NCBI RefSeq assembly: GCF_000986865.1
Contig: NZ_LAVS01000089.1
Span: 1 to 64,000, forward strand
From: Rheinheimera mesophila
GTDB lineage: Bacteria > Pseudomonadota > Gammaproteobacteria > Enterobacterales > Alteromonadaceae
DNA: 64,000 nt
Direction of reading: 5' to 3'
The position numbers were made by a program, and so were the translations under genes. Positions 18,636 to 29,182 of the stretch are shown piece after piece. The stretch's first letter is position 1; every line of letters starts with the position of its first letter. Below the pieces are notes generated by a model that saw only the letters and a program-made list of their open reading frames with translations, made no database searches and had not been told where the DNA came from.

Positions 18636-20312
18636 ATGAGCAATCCACGTTTAGACCCAAGCCGGGTGATCCGCGCCGCCCGCGGCAGCGAAATTACCGC
18701 CAAAAGCTGGCAGACCGAAGCCGCCAAACGTATGTTGATGAATAACCTCGACCCTGAAGTGGCCGAGCACCCAACCTCTTTAGTGGTGTACGGCGGCATA
18801 GGCCGTGCCGCCCGTGATTGGGCTTGTTACGACAAAATTATCGAAGTGCTGGACAGATTAAACGACGACCAGACTTTATTGATCCAAAGCGGTAAGCCTG
18901 TTGGTGTATTCCCGACTCACCCGGATGCACCTCGCGTCTTGCTGGCCAACTCCAACCTGGTACCGAACTGGGCCAACTGGGAGCACTTTAACGAGCTGGA
19001 TAAACAAGGCCTGATGATGTATGGCCAGATGACAGCGGGTTCGTGGATTTACATTGGGACTCAGGGCATAGTTCAGGGTACTTACGAGACATTTGTCGCC
19101 ATTGCCAAACAACATTTTGCCGGTGAACCTTCAGGCAAATGGATTTTAACCGGCGGTTTAGGTGGCATGGGTGGCGCTCAGCCATTGGCCGCCACTATGG
19201 CAGGTTTTCATATGATTGCCTGTGAAGTGGACGAGTCCCGTATCGATTTCCGTCTGCGCACTGGGTATGTCGACCAAAAAGCCTACAACCTGGATGAAGC
19301 CTTGGCCCAATTAGAGGCGGCCAAAGCAGCAGGTAAACCCACCTCTATCGGTTTGTTGGGTAATGCAGCAGATATCTTCGCGGAATTAGTTGCCCGCGAC
19401 ATTATTCCTGATGTCGTCACCGACCAGACCTCAGCGCACGATCCACTCAATGGTTACCTGCCCCAAGGCTGGACTCTGGAACAGGCTAAAGCGCGTCGTC
19501 TTGAAGATGAAACTGCAGTAGTGCAAGCCGCGAAAGCTGCGATGGCGATTCAGGTGAAAGCGACTTTGGATATGCAAAGTAAAGGCGCTATCGCCGTGGA
19601 TTACGGCAATAATATCCGCCAGATGGCACTCGATATGGGTGTGGCAAACGCTTTTGATTATCCGGGTTTTGTGCCTGCTTATATCCGTCCTCTGTTTTGT
19701 GAAGGCATAGGCCCATTCCGCTGGGTGGCGCTGTCTGGCGATCCGGAAGATATCTACAAAACAGACGCCAAAGTTAAAGAGTTGATCCCCGATAATCCGC
19801 ATTTACACCGCTGGCTGGATATGGCTCGGGAGCGTATTAAGTTCCAGGGCTTACCAGCCCGTATTTGTTGGATTGGTTTGAAAGACCGCGCCCGTATTGC
19901 ATTGGCATTTAACGAGATGGTGAAAAACGGCGAGCTAAAAGCACCGATCATCATTGGTCGTGACCATTTAGATTCAGGTTCTGTCGCCAGTCCAAACCGT
20001 GAAACCGAAGCCATGATGGATGGCTCAGACGCAGTGTCTGACTGGCCATTATTAAATGCTCTGCTCAACACGGCTGGCGGCGCAACCTGGGTGTCGTTGC
20101 ACCATGGCGGTGGCGTAGGCATGGGCTACAGCCAACATTCAGGTGTGGTGATTTTAGCGGACGGCACAGAGGCGGCAGCACAGCGGTTAGGCCGGGTGCT
20201 GTGGAATGACCCGGGTACTGGTGTGATGCGCCATGCCGACGCAGGTTATGACATAGCAAAAAACTGTGCCCGTGAACAAGGTCTTGATCTGCCGATGATC
20301 AACCAGAACTAA
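18636..20312 (+). CDS. hutU: Urocanate hydratase
   Basis: 558 residues, the normal length. NAD+ is a tightly bound cofactor; the glycine-rich stretch [11 protein letters not shown] and the conserved N-terminal [13 protein letters not shown] are visible, as is the C-terminal [15 protein letters not shown]. It converts urocanate to 4-imidazolone-5-propionate, step two of the pathway. Second gene of the hutCUH operon, 16 bases ahead of hutH. Confidence 0.97.
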   Translation: MSNPRLDPSRVIRAARGSEITAKSWQTEAAKRMLMNNLDPEVAEHPTSLVVYGGIGRAARDWACYDKIIEVLDRLNDDQTLLIQSGKPVGVFPTHPDAPRVLLANSNLVPNWANWEHFNELDKQGLMMYGQMTAGSWIYIGTQGIVQGTYETFVAIAKQHFAGEPSGKWILTGGLGGMGGAQPLAATMAGFHMIACEVDESRIDFRLRTGYVDQKAYNLDEALAQLEAAKAAGKPTSIGLLGNAADIFAELVARDIIPDVVTDQTSAHDPLNGYLPQGWTLEQAKARRLEDETAVVQAAKAAMAIQVKATLDMQSKGAIAVDYGNNIRQMALDMGVANAFDYPGFVPAYIRPLFCEGIGPFRWVALSGDPEDIYKTDAKVKELIPDNPHLHRWLDMARERIKFQGLPARICWIGLKDRARIALAFNEMVKNGELKAPIIIGRDHLDSGSVASPNRETEAMMDGSDAVSDWPLLNALLNTAGGATWVSLHHGGGVGMGYSQHSGVVILADGTEAAAQRLGRVLWNDPGTGVMRHADAGYDIAKNCAREQGLDLPMINQN

Positions 20313-20328
20313 TTTGAAGGACAAGAAC

Positions 20329-21864
20329 ATGACTTACGCTTTAACCATCACTCCGGGTGAACTGACTCTGGCGCAGCTACGTCAGGTGCACCAACATGCC
20401 GTAACCATCACTTTAGACCCGGCCGCTTTGCCTGCTATTGAAGCATCCGCTGCTACAGTAGCAAAAATTGTCGCGGAAAACCGCACTGTATACGGCATCA
20501 ATACCGGTTTCGGTTTATTGGCTAATACCAAGATTGAACAAGACAAACTGGAAACACTGCAGCGCTCTATAGTGCTGTCACACGCTGCTGGTTTTGGCGA
20601 TCTGATGGACGACAGCACAGTACGATTAATGATGGTACTGAAAATTAACTCCTTAGCCCGTGGTTATTCAGGAGTACGCCCGCTGGTGATCAACGCCTTA
20701 ATTCAGTTGGTTAACGCCGGTGTGTATCCTTGTATTCCGAAAAAAGGCTCGGTCGGTGCATCAGGCGACTTAGCGCCTTTATCCCATATGGTGCTGCCAT
20801 TAATTGGTGAAGGCGAAGTTTGTATTGCTGGCCAGATATACTCTGCCAAAGAAGGCCTGGCTATTGCGGGTTTAGAGCCTATTACTCTGGCCGCGAAAGA
20901 AGGCTTAGCGTTATTAAACGGTACTCAGGCCTCTACAGCTTTTGCGTTGGAAGGTTTATTCCGCGCTGAAGATCTGTATGCAGCAGGTGCTGTGATTGGC
21001 GCCATGAGCGTCGAAGCCGCTATGGGCAGCCGTTCACCTTTTGATGCCCGCATTCATGCAGTACGTGGTCAGCAGGGTCAAATCGATGCCGCTCTGATTT
21101 ACCGTCATTTATTAGGGGAAAGCTCAGAAATTGCAGACTCCCACAAAAACTGTGAAAAAGTACAAGACCCTTACAGCTTGCGTTGTCAGCCCCAGGTGAT
21201 GGGCGCTTGTTTAGCGCAAATCCGTTTTGCCGCTTCAGTGTTGTTAGTCGAAGCCAACGGTGTCACCGACAACCCGCTGGTGTTCGCGGCTGAAAATGAC
21301 ATTATCTCTGGCGGTAACTTCCACGCCGAACCTGTGGCTATGGCAGCAGATAATCTGGCTTTGGCTATTGCCGAGATTGGTGCTATTTCTGAGCGTCGTA
21401 TGGCGCTTTTAATTGACTCACATTTAAGCAAATTACCGGCTTTTTTAGTCAATAACGGCGGTGTAAACAGCGGCTTTATGATTGCTCAGGTGACAGCAGC
21501 AGCCTTGGCTTCAGAAAACAAATCTCTGGCGCATCCGGCTTCTGTCGACAGCTTACCAACTTCTGCTAATCAGGAAGACCATGTGTCGATGGCAACTTTT
21601 GCCGCCCGTCGTTTAACTGATATGGCAGAAAATACCTTAGGCGTATTGGCCGTTGAGTATCTGGCCGCAGCTCAGGGCATCGACTTCCGTGCACCACTTA
21701 AAGGCTCACCGGCGGTCGAAAAGGCCAAGGCTTTATTGCGTGCCGAAGTCAGCTTTTATGCTGTCGATCGTTACTTTGCCCCTGATATCGAAAAAGCGGC
21801 TGAATTGCTTCGTCGTGGCAGTTTAAATTCTTTACTACCGGCCAACTTGTTAAGTAGCTTCTAA
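20329..21864 (+). CDS. hutH: Histidine ammonia-lyase
   Basis: The start at ATG 20329 ([14 protein letters not shown]) has GAAGGA upstream; a TTG 15 bases earlier is not preferred. 511 residues. The A-S-G triad at about 144-146 in [13 protein letters not shown] forms the MIO cofactor. Y-G-I-N-T-G-F-G near residue 60 and Q-D-x-Y-S-L-R-C-Q-P-Q are family hallmarks. It deaminates histidine to urocanate, the first step. It is the last gene of the operon, with a terminator 28 bases downstream. Confidence 0.97.
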   Translation: MTYALTITPGELTLAQLRQVHQHAVTITLDPAALPAIEASAATVAKIVAENRTVYGINTGFGLLANTKIEQDKLETLQRSIVLSHAAGFGDLMDDSTVRLMMVLKINSLARGYSGVRPLVINALIQLVNAGVYPCIPKKGSVGASGDLAPLSHMVLPLIGEGEVCIAGQIYSAKEGLAIAGLEPITLAAKEGLALLNGTQASTAFALEGLFRAEDLYAAGAVIGAMSVEAAMGSRSPFDARIHAVRGQQGQIDAALIYRHLLGESSEIADSHKNCEKVQDPYSLRCQPQVMGACLAQIRFAASVLLVEANGVTDNPLVFAAENDIISGGNFHAEPVAMAADNLALAIAEIGAISERRMALLIDSHLSKLPAFLVNNGGVNSGFMIAQVTAAALASENKSLAHPASVDSLPTSANQEDHVSMATFAARRLTDMAENTLGVLAVEYLAAAQGIDFRAPLKGSPAVEKAKALLRAEVSFYAVDRYFAPDIEKAAELLRRGSLNSLLPANLLSSF

Positions 21865-21891
21865 AGCATTAATTAGATTACATTTTTTACA

Positions 21892-21916
21892 AAGAGCACC
21901 AACATGGTGCTCTTTT
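21892..21916 (+). terminator. Rho-independent terminator after hutH
   Basis: AAGAGCACC and GGTGCTCTT pair perfectly around AACAT, followed by a short T run. It ends the hutCUH operon. Confidence 0.85.
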
Positions 21917-22049
21917 CTTATCAGAAAAGACTAAATTTGCACCAATCTGGCTAGACCAGTTAAAAAAACTTTGTTAGTTTCAGCTGTCGATTTTCTATCT
22001 ATCGCATTCTAACCAATACTAAAACCATAACAGCTGTTGGAATTTGTCT

Positions 22050-24077
22050 ATGAAACTTCGTGTTGCGCATAAAATCTACCTGGGCTTTGGCTTTATTGCC
22101 TTGCTGTTATTAGTCGCCAGTTTATCGTCACTCTGGAGTTTTGCTGTGGTCAACAGCACCAGCAGCCAAATGAATGAAACTGCTGTGCCTGTGCAGCAAC
22201 AAAGCAATATGGCGCAAATTCAGTTGCTCAAACTCGCCAAACTATCTGCTTTGGGTTACACAGCCGAAGATGCCGCCAAAATTAGCGCCTACCAAAACGA
22301 ATTTATGCAAACCTCGGAGATTTACCGTAGCCGCATGACCAGTCTTACCCCTTTGGTCGCGGCAGAACCCGGCTTGCAAAAACCTCTGACTGAAGCTCAA
22401 CAAACCTCGCAAGCCTATCAGCAGGCCGTAGAACAACTGTTCAAATCCCGTTTAGAGGCGATAGCTATGGGTGAGCAGGCCGCAGCAGAGCTGAAAGAGT
22501 TAGAAAATCTGATCGACACCGCAGGGGCCACACTGGTAGATATCTCGTTTCTGGACGCTCCGGGTAAAGCTGCGCAAATGGCCTTGCTGGAGGGCGCGGC
22601 AGGCCGGGTCGATGGTCAGTTATTAGGTTTACTGAAAACGGTACGCGAAATTGCCGCTATGACAGACCCGGCACAACTTGCCAGCAGCCAGGAGAACCTG
22701 GAATTTGCGTTCAGTGATATGCAAGGCAACCTGGATTACATTGCCAACATAGTGAAACAAGTGGCTGCGGACGATTTGTGGCAAGATTTCCTGACCCAGT
22801 TAAACCAGGCGAAAAGCCGGATTGAAAGTGAAAATAATCTGGTCAGTATTAAGTTGCTTCAGGTCAGCCAGTTACAAGCAGCACGCCAGCAACTGGATTT
22901 GTCTGAACAACAAGTGACCCAGGCTATCGCAGCTTTGGACCAAATGATTAGTCAGGCCGACAGTCAATTTAACCTTTTGCAGCAGGATTTATCTTCCGCC
23001 TTAAACTCTGGCACGATAAGAGCTGTCATTATGCTAATTGTGTTGGTAGGCCTGGCTGTAGCGGCAGCCTATCTGACGATAAAAGCTATGATTACACCGC
23101 TCTCCGGTATCAACAGAGTGCTGGCCCAAATTGCCAAAGGTGATTTAAGCCGTGAGCTGACCAACAATTCCGACGACGAATTTGGTGAGCTGTCCGCCAA
23201 TGTTAATATGCTGATCAAAGCGCTGCGACAACTGATTGAGCAAATCCAGCAGGGCGTGCTGGAGTTGAACCAAAGTGCCCGTTTATCCAGTCAGGAAGTC
23301 AGCGCTATTCATCAGGCTTTAAACACCCAGCATCATCAGGTGGCGGAGGTCAACGGCATTACCCATCAGTTGGCAACCAATACCCATCAGATCGCTGAAC
23401 AAGCCGATTTGGCACAACAACAAATGCAACAAGCTTTAGTTCAAAGCCAACAAATAGATCAGGTCTCAGCCGCCAATAACAGCCTGATCCAGGCTTTGGC
23501 GCAACAGCTCAACGATACCAGCCAGACCATGCAGGCCGTGAATACCGAATCAAACAATATAGGAGGTATTCTGACCACTATTCGTGGTATCGCCGAACAA
23601 ACCAACCTGCTGGCGTTAAACGCTGCGATAGAGGCCGCCAGAGCCGGCGAACAAGGTCGCGGCTTTGCCGTTGTGGCAGACGAAGTACGTTCTTTGGCGG
23701 TGCGCAGTCAACAAGCCACAGATGAAATCCGCGGTATGATCGGCAGCCTGCAACAACAAAGTATGCAAGCTGTGAAGTCGATCGAAAAGGGACAACTAGA
23801 TGCAAATAACTGCGTGGCCCAAAACGGTCAGTTGATGACAGCTCTGGCAGAAATAAATCACGCTATTGAAGCCATGCATCAAATCAGCGATCACATAGCC
23901 ACCACCACATCCAACCAATTACAACTTGGTACTGCCATAGAACAGAGTATGCACAGTATGGTTGAACTGGCAGAGCAAAGCACAGAACGCGCGACCTCCA
24001 CTCTGGAGCAAAGCGCTCAGGTTGCGACAGCCGCAGGCACACTGGAAAACGCAGTACGAAGTTTCAAATTACACTAA
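22050..24077 (+). CDS. Methyl-accepting chemotaxis protein
   Basis: The ATG at 22050 ([15 protein letters not shown]) is preferred to a TTG six bases earlier. 675 residues: first membrane segment at about 11-32, a long helical periplasmic sensor of about 280 residues, a second membrane segment near 330 ([13 protein letters not shown]), HAMP, and the signalling tip with [16 protein letters not shown]. No CheR pentapeptide at the C-terminus. The sensor is Gln/Ala-rich and not recognised. It stands alone behind the hut operon with its own terminator. Confidence 0.92.
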   Translation: MKLRVAHKIYLGFGFIALLLLVASLSSLWSFAVVNSTSSQMNETAVPVQQQSNMAQIQLLKLAKLSALGYTAEDAAKISAYQNEFMQTSEIYRSRMTSLTPLVAAEPGLQKPLTEAQQTSQAYQQAVEQLFKSRLEAIAMGEQAAAELKELENLIDTAGATLVDISFLDAPGKAAQMALLEGAAGRVDGQLLGLLKTVREIAAMTDPAQLASSQENLEFAFSDMQGNLDYIANIVKQVAADDLWQDFLTQLNQAKSRIESENNLVSIKLLQVSQLQAARQQLDLSEQQVTQAIAALDQMISQADSQFNLLQQDLSSALNSGTIRAVIMLIVLVGLAVAAAYLTIKAMITPLSGINRVLAQIAKGDLSRELTNNSDDEFGELSANVNMLIKALRQLIEQIQQGVLELNQSARLSSQEVSAIHQALNTQHHQVAEVNGITHQLATNTHQIAEQADLAQQQMQQALVQSQQIDQVSAANNSLIQALAQQLNDTSQTMQAVNTESNNIGGILTTIRGIAEQTNLLALNAAIEAARAGEQGRGFAVVADEVRSLAVRSQQATDEIRGMIGSLQQQSMQAVKSIEKGQLDANNCVAQNGQLMTALAEINHAIEAMHQISDHIATTTSNQLQLGTAIEQSMHSMVELAEQSTERATSTLEQSAQVATAAGTLENAVRSFKLH

Positions 24078-24093
24078 CTTCTGAATCAGAACT

Positions 24094-24120
24094 AGCCAGA
24101 GTACTCGCTCTGGCTTTTTT
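24094..24120 (+). terminator. Rho-independent terminator after the chemoreceptor gene
   Basis: AGCCAGAG and CTCTGGCT pair around TACTCG and are followed by six T. Confidence 0.85.
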
Positions 24121-24340
24121 ATCACACAACTAGTCGCCTCCCCTATCTTGCAGCGTCTTGTCCGACTCACGCTCGGCTGCGGCAGCTTAGCCATGTCTTG
24201 GGTTACAAAATCAGGAGAATGCAGAACAAAAGATTCGGTATCTGCGTAAACCTGACAAGCGGGCTCGCTGTTTACAGCATCGGTATTCAGCCTCAGTGCA
24301 ATAGCAACATAAGACAGGACGTCTGGGACGTGTGAAGCTT
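24121..24340. other. Intergenic, nothing recognised
   Basis: About 220 bases between two convergent terminators. I see no credible coding frame, RNA gene or copy of the dispersed repeat here. Confidence 0.5.
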
Positions 24341-24368
24341 AAAAAAATGGCCAGACAGTGTCTGGCCA
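24341..24368 (-). terminator. Rho-independent terminator for the minus-strand gene
   Basis: TGGCCAGAC and GTCTGGCCA pair around AGT; seven A on the plus strand become the T run on the minus strand. It sits about 120 bases past the stop of the gene at 24492. Confidence 0.8.
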
Positions 24369-24491
24369 GGCAGGAAGTGTGTAATCCGTTATCTTTGTTC
24401 GTTCCATGTCTAACATTCGTAAACGCTTGATCATCATGACAAATTTGGCGATAAAAACATGACGAAAGCTTTATATAGCTTTACATCAGCC

Positions 24492-25109
24492 TTATATCAG
24501 CGCTAATTGGCTGAAATTTTCAGCATGAACGTACTTTTTCAGTCGCTGTTGGTCAAAAAGTTCGATACCCGCTTCAGCAGCAAACAAACGCACCTGACTG
24601 TTAATTTTTTGGTAGCACACAATTAAGCCGCGTTGGCAATTAAGCGATAACATTTGCTGAAATACAGAACGAACCTGAGCCACTGTTAAGGCTTGCTCTA
24701 AGTCAGGTTGAATATAAAGCAGCAAAGCCTGTTGCTGACGGCGTACTAAAAAATGAGAATCGCAGTCTTCCACTGATTCCATTTCACGGCCAAAAAACTG
24801 TAATAAATGCTGGGTGTTTTCTTTAAATTGCTGCTGTTGTCGACCCAGCTTGCTACCTTGTGGCCACCACAGAGGATTCAGCACTTCTTCCTGACGCTCC
24901 AGTTCCAAAAAGGCCAGAATATTAAATAGCAGTGCCAGCAAAAACATCGTCACGAAAAGCCATAACATTGCGCTGGACCAGGCAGAACTTAATACCCAAC
25001 TTTGGCTGCCGGATAAAACTGAATACTCAGAAAATAACAGGTAGGTTGCTCCCGCAACTATTCCTGCGGCTGTCGCAACACATGAGCTGATCAACCATTT
25101 GTTATTCAT
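24492..25109 (-). CDS. Two-helix membrane protein with a nuclease-fold-like C-terminus
   Basis: The ATG at 25109 (MNNKWLISSCVA) has AGGAGAT upstream. 205 residues: two membrane helices at about 8-27 and 45-70, then a cytoplasmic domain. The ending R-G-L-I-V-C-Y, then R-L-F-A-A-E-A-G-I-E-L-F-D, resembles the last strands of the Mrr/NERD-type restriction endonuclease-like fold (G-x-I-V-T ... A ... A-x-x-x-x-I-x-L-x-D). The catalytic D...ExK residues are not clearly seen, so the domain may be inactive. Function unknown; core-chromosome context and its own terminator. Confidence 0.65.
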   Translation of the reverse strand: MNNKWLISSCVATAAGIVAGATYLLFSEYSVLSGSQSWVLSSAWSSAMLWLFVTMFLLALLFNILAFLELERQEEVLNPLWWPQGSKLGRQQQQFKENTQHLLQFFGREMESVEDCDSHFLVRRQQQALLLYIQPDLEQALTVAQVRSVFQQMLSLNCQRGLIVCYQKINSQVRLFAAEAGIELFDQQRLKKYVHAENFSQLALI

Positions 25110-25199
25110 CACAGGATCTCCTGACAGATTTGATAGTGGCAGTATCAAATCTGGCGGAGAGTTTTACCTGAAATAACCCTGATATTTGCTTTATATCTG

Positions 25200-25330
25200 T
25201 TTAACCTGCGTATTTAAAGCTGCTGCTTTGTTGGCTGCGTTTTCCCGACCCGGTCACATAGACAACTATGCTCCCGGGCTCTCGATATCTTGCCGCCTCG
25301 CAGCAACTTCAACTACTTTGGTTAAAGCTG
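25200..25330. repeat. Dispersed structured intergenic repeat, copy C (inverted)
   Basis: On the minus strand it reads GTTGAAGTTGCTGCGAGGCG, then GGGAGCATAG and CTATGTGACC, then GCAGCAGCTTTAAATAC. The order and spacing match copies A and B while the stems are compensated differently (CCCGGG against CCCCA), which suggests the hairpin structure is what is conserved. Confidence 0.7.
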
Positions 25331-25342
25331 AGACTCGCGGAT

Positions 25343-26250
25343 TTAATGCTGACGCTTGGTGGGCAATACAGCAAAACGGCCTTCAAATACAGCCACTTGA
25401 GTATCATCACAGAAAATATCGACCTTGATGTCCAGCCTGGCTTTGCGCTGTTGTGTCAGTGCAGAAAAATCAGGCTGATGTTGATGACGCCAGCAGCGCC
25501 CCTCCGCTTGCCCTGTCACGGGTTTTAAATAACGGATATGAGCATCAGCCAGCACTATATCCCCGTCCAGTTGCTGATCTTTTAACAGCGACCAAACCAT
25601 ACCCCAGCCTGTTAAGGTACCTAAGGTATAAATACTGCCGGCAAACATAGTCTGATGCAGATTGATATTCGGCGCTAAAGGCGCGGCACAAACCAGTTGT
25701 TGCCTGCCCAGCTTTTGTACTTTTAATTGCATATAGGCCGAGAGTGGGATAGTTTGCCAGAAGGTTTGCTGTAGCTGTGCGGACCATTGCTTCAGCACGT
25801 CAACATGGGCTGCAAAAGTCAGGGTTTTACCATAACGATGATGAGCAATACCAAACAATGCATTAGCAGGTTCGAGATAGCTATACCCTGCTTTCTGGTA
25901 AAAACCTGCCGCAGTATCGCGAGCATTTAAAATGATACGTTGCACGCCGAGTTCAAGGGCCACTTGCTCCAACTGTTGTAGTACCAAAGCACCTAAACCA
26001 TGGCCCTGCCATTGATCGGATACGGCCATGTAACGCACCTGAGCTGTCTGTTCGTCTACCTTATGCAAACGTCCTACAGCCACAACCTCACCAGCTTCAG
26101 TGAGACCATACGATGGAAAGACTCCGCTTCCAACTCATCCTGCTCAGAACCTTTGGGTTGATCCCAGGGGGCTCGCAGTATTTGCCAGCGTAATTGATAA
26201 TAAGCTAACCATTGAGCTTCGGTCTGTGGGGCGCTAAGCTGCCAGTTCAC
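25343..26250 (-). pseudogene. GNAT/hotdog thioesterase (FabY/YiiD-like), frameshifted
   Basis: Two adjacent minus-strand frames together match the layout of E. coli YiiD (FabY): an N-terminal GNAT acetyltransferase and a C-terminal hotdog thioesterase. The first frame runs from GTG 26250 through L-R-W-Q-I-L-R-A-P and Q-P-K-G-S-E-Q-D to F-H-R-M-V-S. The second resumes with T-E-A-G-E-V-V-A-V-G-R-L and runs to 25343, including G-Y-F-type GNAT end and T-L-F-A-G-S/T-L-T-G-W-G and A-D-A-H-I-R-Y. Restoring a single base near 26101-26104 joins them without gap. E. coli FabY can start fatty-acid synthesis by decarboxylating malonyl-ACP. A GTG at 26083 could still make the C-terminal part. Sequencing error is the alternative to real decay. 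Confidence 0.8.
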
Positions 26251-26285
26251 ATCTGTGTCCTGTCGTCTGTTGATTTGAGGGTATT

Positions 26286-26903
26286 GTGGAGCAAAAAGCT
26301 GAGCTTATACAACAGTTAGTCTGGTTTAAGTCCGGTCCACCCCGGTTAGAACTGATAGAAGAAGGTCCGTTTTTATGCCTGTATCTGGACGGCATCATGC
26401 AGAGCAAAATGAATCAACTGGCACCTGCGGCAACATTTTCTGCGCATTTGAACCCTGTTTTGCATTCATTACAACAGCGTAAACCTCAAGCTGTACTCCA
26501 GCTAGGGTTGGGCGGTGGCGATATCAACCGTTTTATCACCACTGTGCTGCCGAATAGCCATCTGCTCACCATAGAACTCAGTTCAGATGTGATAGAGGCT
26601 TATCAACTGTTTTTTTGCCTGAAGGGGAAAGAACAGTTACAGGCTTTAGCCGCCGAAGATTTTCTGCTGTCGAATCAGCAGCAATGGCCTTTTGTGTTTT
26701 GGGATATTTATCCGCTGTTTAAAGGCTGGCAGCAGGCAATGCAACTCCTACTGCAGCAAAAAGGTACCCTCTGGATCAATTTATCTCAGCCTGAATATCA
26801 GGCGGAACTGGAAGCTGTACTCGGCGAGCGCCCTTATCAATCTATTCCAATCCAGGGTTATTTCAACCTGCTGTATGAGGTGCAACCTCTAACAGAAAAG
26901 TGA
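26286..26903 (+). CDS. Spermidine-synthase-like methyltransferase-fold protein
   Basis: 205 residues from GTG 26286. [12 protein letters not shown] is the nucleotide-binding loop of the spermine/spermidine synthase family, followed by [10 protein letters not shown] as the acidic strand end. The protein is shorter than SpeE (about 280) and lacks the N-terminal beta domain, so polyamine synthesis is not assured. Such short relatives are common and uncharacterised. Its 3' end overlaps the convergent dtd gene by 41 bases, which is unusual but both frames look intact. Confidence 0.7.
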   Translation: MEQKAELIQQLVWFKSGPPRLELIEEGPFLCLYLDGIMQSKMNQLAPAATFSAHLNPVLHSLQQRKPQAVLQLGLGGGDINRFITTVLPNSHLLTIELSSDVIEAYQLFFCLKGKEQLQALAAEDFLLSNQQQWPFVFWDIYPLFKGWQQAMQLLLQQKGTLWINLSQPEYQAELEAVLGERPYQSIPIQGYFNLLYEVQPLTEK

Positions 26904-27318
26904 CAGGACCGTTATTGACTAACGCAACCTGCATATCGGCACCAAACTGACCTGTCGCCACCTCCACACCCAGGCTTTTGCAATACTCCACAAACTGCTG
27001 ATAAAGCCTAAGTGCGTGTTCAGGATGAGCTGCAGTCGAAAAACTGGGTCTTAACCCCGAATTGGTATCTGCCGCTAAGGTAAATTGCGATACCACTAAC
27101 AACGCACCACCCGCTTGCTGCACATTCAGATTCATTTTGCCGTTTTCATCTGAAAATACCCTGTATTTCAGTACTTTGTCCGCCAGCTTTTTCAGTTGCT
27201 GCTCTGTATCATCTTTTTCGACCCCCAACAGCACCAGCAAACCTGTATTGATAGCGGCAACAGGCTGCTGAGCTACGGTCACACTGGCGGAACTGACCCG
27301 CTGGATTAACGCTTTCAT
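26863..27318 (-). CDS. dtd: D-aminoacyl-tRNA deacylase
   Basis: 151 residues (E. coli 145). The two signature motifs are present: S-Q-F-T-L at about residue 77 and N-N-G-P-V-T-F near 134, which line the active site that uses the cross-subunit Gly-cisPro. It removes D-amino acids (and glycine from tRNA-Ala) and acts as a dimer in the cytoplasm. It is the last gene of the apbE-yihY-pip-dtd operon, overlapping pip by 4 bases. Confidence 0.96.
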   Translation of the reverse strand: MKALIQRVSSASVTVAQQPVAAINTGLLVLLGVEKDDTEQQLKKLADKVLKYRVFSDENGKMNLNVQQAGGALLVVSQFTLAADTNSGLRPSFSTAAHPEHALRLYQQFVEYCKSLGVEVATGQFGADMQVALVNNGPVTFLLEVAPHTAG

Positions 27319-28289
27319 ACTGCGGTTCTCTTTTGACTATGCAACTTATCCGCCATCTCCCTGCTGGCCTGATACAAAGCGGTAGCGATACCAGCTTCGG
27401 AGGCCGAATGACCTGCGTTAACCACCCAGTTCAATTGAGCCTCAGGCCAAAGCGACGCCAGACTAAAAGCATTTTCGGCTTTGCAAATCATGTCATAACG
27501 GCCGTGCACGATATAACAAGGTAAATGACTGATTTTGTGCAGATTATTCAGCAGTTGATTCGGTTCAAAAAAGCAGTGATGGATAAAATAATGATGCTCA
27601 ATCAAGGCCAGAGCTAAAGCAGATTGAGCATCCATTTCGCCACTTTGAGCAAATTCATTGGGTAATAAAGTAGCGATACGGGATTCCCAGATACTCCAGG
27701 CTAATGCAGCGTTCAGGCGCACGGCCTGGTTCTGGTGATGCAATTGCAACTGGTAGGCCTGCAGTACATCCATATCTGGCAGGTGAGCAATAGGTTGAAG
27801 AAAGTCCTGATAATAATCGGGAAATACCTGACTGGCGCCAAAACCTGCACGGTAGAGCCAATCAATATCCTGCTCACGACCAAGGAAAATACCCCGCAAA
27901 ATAAAGCCCAGACAATGCTGCGGATAAGCCTGACCATAAGCCAACGCCAGAGTGCTGCCCCAGGATCCGCCGGCAACCACCCAGTTTTCGATCTGAAGAT
28001 GTTGTCGGATCATCTCCATATCGGCAATCAGGTGTTGGGTGCTGTTATTCTCCAATTGCAAAGCCGGGCTGGATAAACCACAACCACGCTGATCAAAAAT
28101 AATAATATGGTACAAAGCTGCATCAAATAGCTGCCGATGAAAGGGCGAACTACCACCACCTGGCCCACCATGGCAATAAATCACCGGAATGCCACTGGGA
28201 TTACCGCTTTGTTCGAGATAAATCTGCTGACCATCAGAGGTTTCCAGCCACTGGCTGGCAAAAGCTTCAATCGCTGAACCTATACTCAT
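27315..28289 (-). CDS. pip: Proline iminopeptidase
   Basis: 324 residues, alpha/beta hydrolase family S33. H-G-G-P-G-G-G-S-S is the oxyanion loop, G-G-S-W-G-S-T carries the catalytic Ser, G-R-Y-D-M-I-C the Asp, and N-A-G-H-S-A the His. It removes N-terminal proline from peptides in the cytoplasm. It overlaps its upstream neighbour yihY and its downstream neighbour dtd by 4 bases each, so all three are translationally coupled. Confidence 0.93.
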   Translation of the reverse strand: MSIGSAIEAFASQWLETSDGQQIYLEQSGNPSGIPVIYCHGGPGGGSSPFHRQLFDAALYHIIIFDQRGCGLSSPALQLENNSTQHLIADMEMIRQHLQIENWVVAGGSWGSTLALAYGQAYPQHCLGFILRGIFLGREQDIDWLYRAGFGASQVFPDYYQDFLQPIAHLPDMDVLQAYQLQLHHQNQAVRLNAALAWSIWESRIATLLPNEFAQSGEMDAQSALALALIEHHYFIHHCFFEPNQLLNNLHKISHLPCYIVHGRYDMICKAENAFSLASLWPEAQLNWVVNAGHSASEAGIATALYQASREMADKLHSQKRTAV

Positions 28290-29179
28290 GCCGTGACATC
28301 CTGCTCAGCTATTTTTTCTTCTTTGGCTGCCGTACCAAGCGATAGCTCGTGCAACAACGCTGTTAATTCGGCTCCCAGGAGCACTACCAGCCACACCAGA
28401 TAGATCCATAAAAACAAAATAGGTACCAAAGCCAGAGCCCCATAAATGGCCTGATAGGACGGAAACTGCGTGATGTAAAGGGCAAAACCTTCTTTGAGAA
28501 ACTCAAACAACAAACTGGCCACAGTGGCTCCAATCAGGGCATGGCGATAGCGAACTTTGCCGTTGGGCACCACCAGATACAACAGAAAAAAAGCCAGAAT
28601 AGAAAACAAATAAGGTGTCAGCGCCAGCAAAACAGAGCTGAGTCCTGGGGTATAACCTTCCGCTAAACTGGATAAAGATAACAGATAAGAACTGATAGCG
28701 ATGGACGCTCCGAGCAAAATAGGCCCAAAAGTCAGCACCATCCAGTAGATGGAGAAAGAGATAATCAGTCTGGGACGCTTTTGAATGCGGAATATTCTAT
28801 TGATGGTTTTGTCGATATTGTGGATCAACATCAAGGCTACCACCACCAAAGCTGCTATACCTACAGCCGTCATCTTCCCAATATTTTCAACAAAACCAGC
28901 GATATAAAGCCGCAATTCATCGCCTCTGGACGGCACTACGTTGGCATACAAAAATGCTTCTAACTGCTCACGCCATTCGCTGAACATTGGAAATGCGCCC
29001 ATCACAGAAAACATCACAGCAATAAAAGGCACCAAAGACAGTAACGAGATATAGGCGAGGTATCCGCCTATCACATTAATTTGATCATGCTGACAACGCT
29101 TCAGATACAAAGTGAAAAAGTCGACACTTTGCCTTAACCAAAGCAGCAGGCTCTGTTTATCCCATCCTTGCGCCATCAC
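28286..29179 (-). CDS. YihY/BrkB-family inner-membrane protein
   Basis: 297 residues with about six membrane helices and the family's conserved G-G-Y-L-A-Y-I-S-L-L-S-L-V-P and F-x-F-L-K-E-G-F-x-L-Y. Once annotated as ribonuclease BN, which is now known to be a different protein; the real function of YihY is unknown, with proposed roles in transport or envelope. It lies between apbE and pip. Overlap with pip and only 3 bases to apbE imply one transcript. Confidence 0.9.
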   Translation of the reverse strand: MMAQGWDKQSLLLWLRQSVDFFTLYLKRCQHDQINVIGGYLAYISLLSLVPFIAVMFSVMGAFPMFSEWREQLEAFLYANVVPSRGDELRLYIAGFVENIGKMTAVGIAALVVVALMLIHNIDKTINRIFRIQKRPRLIISFSIYWMVLTFGPILLGASIAISSYLLSLSSLAEGYTPGLSSVLLALTPYLFSILAFFLLYLVVPNGKVRYRHALIGATVASLLFEFLKEGFALYITQFPSYQAIYGALALVPILFLWIYLVWLVVLLGAELTALLHELSLGTAAKEEKIAEQDVTA

Positions 29180-29182
29180 CTG

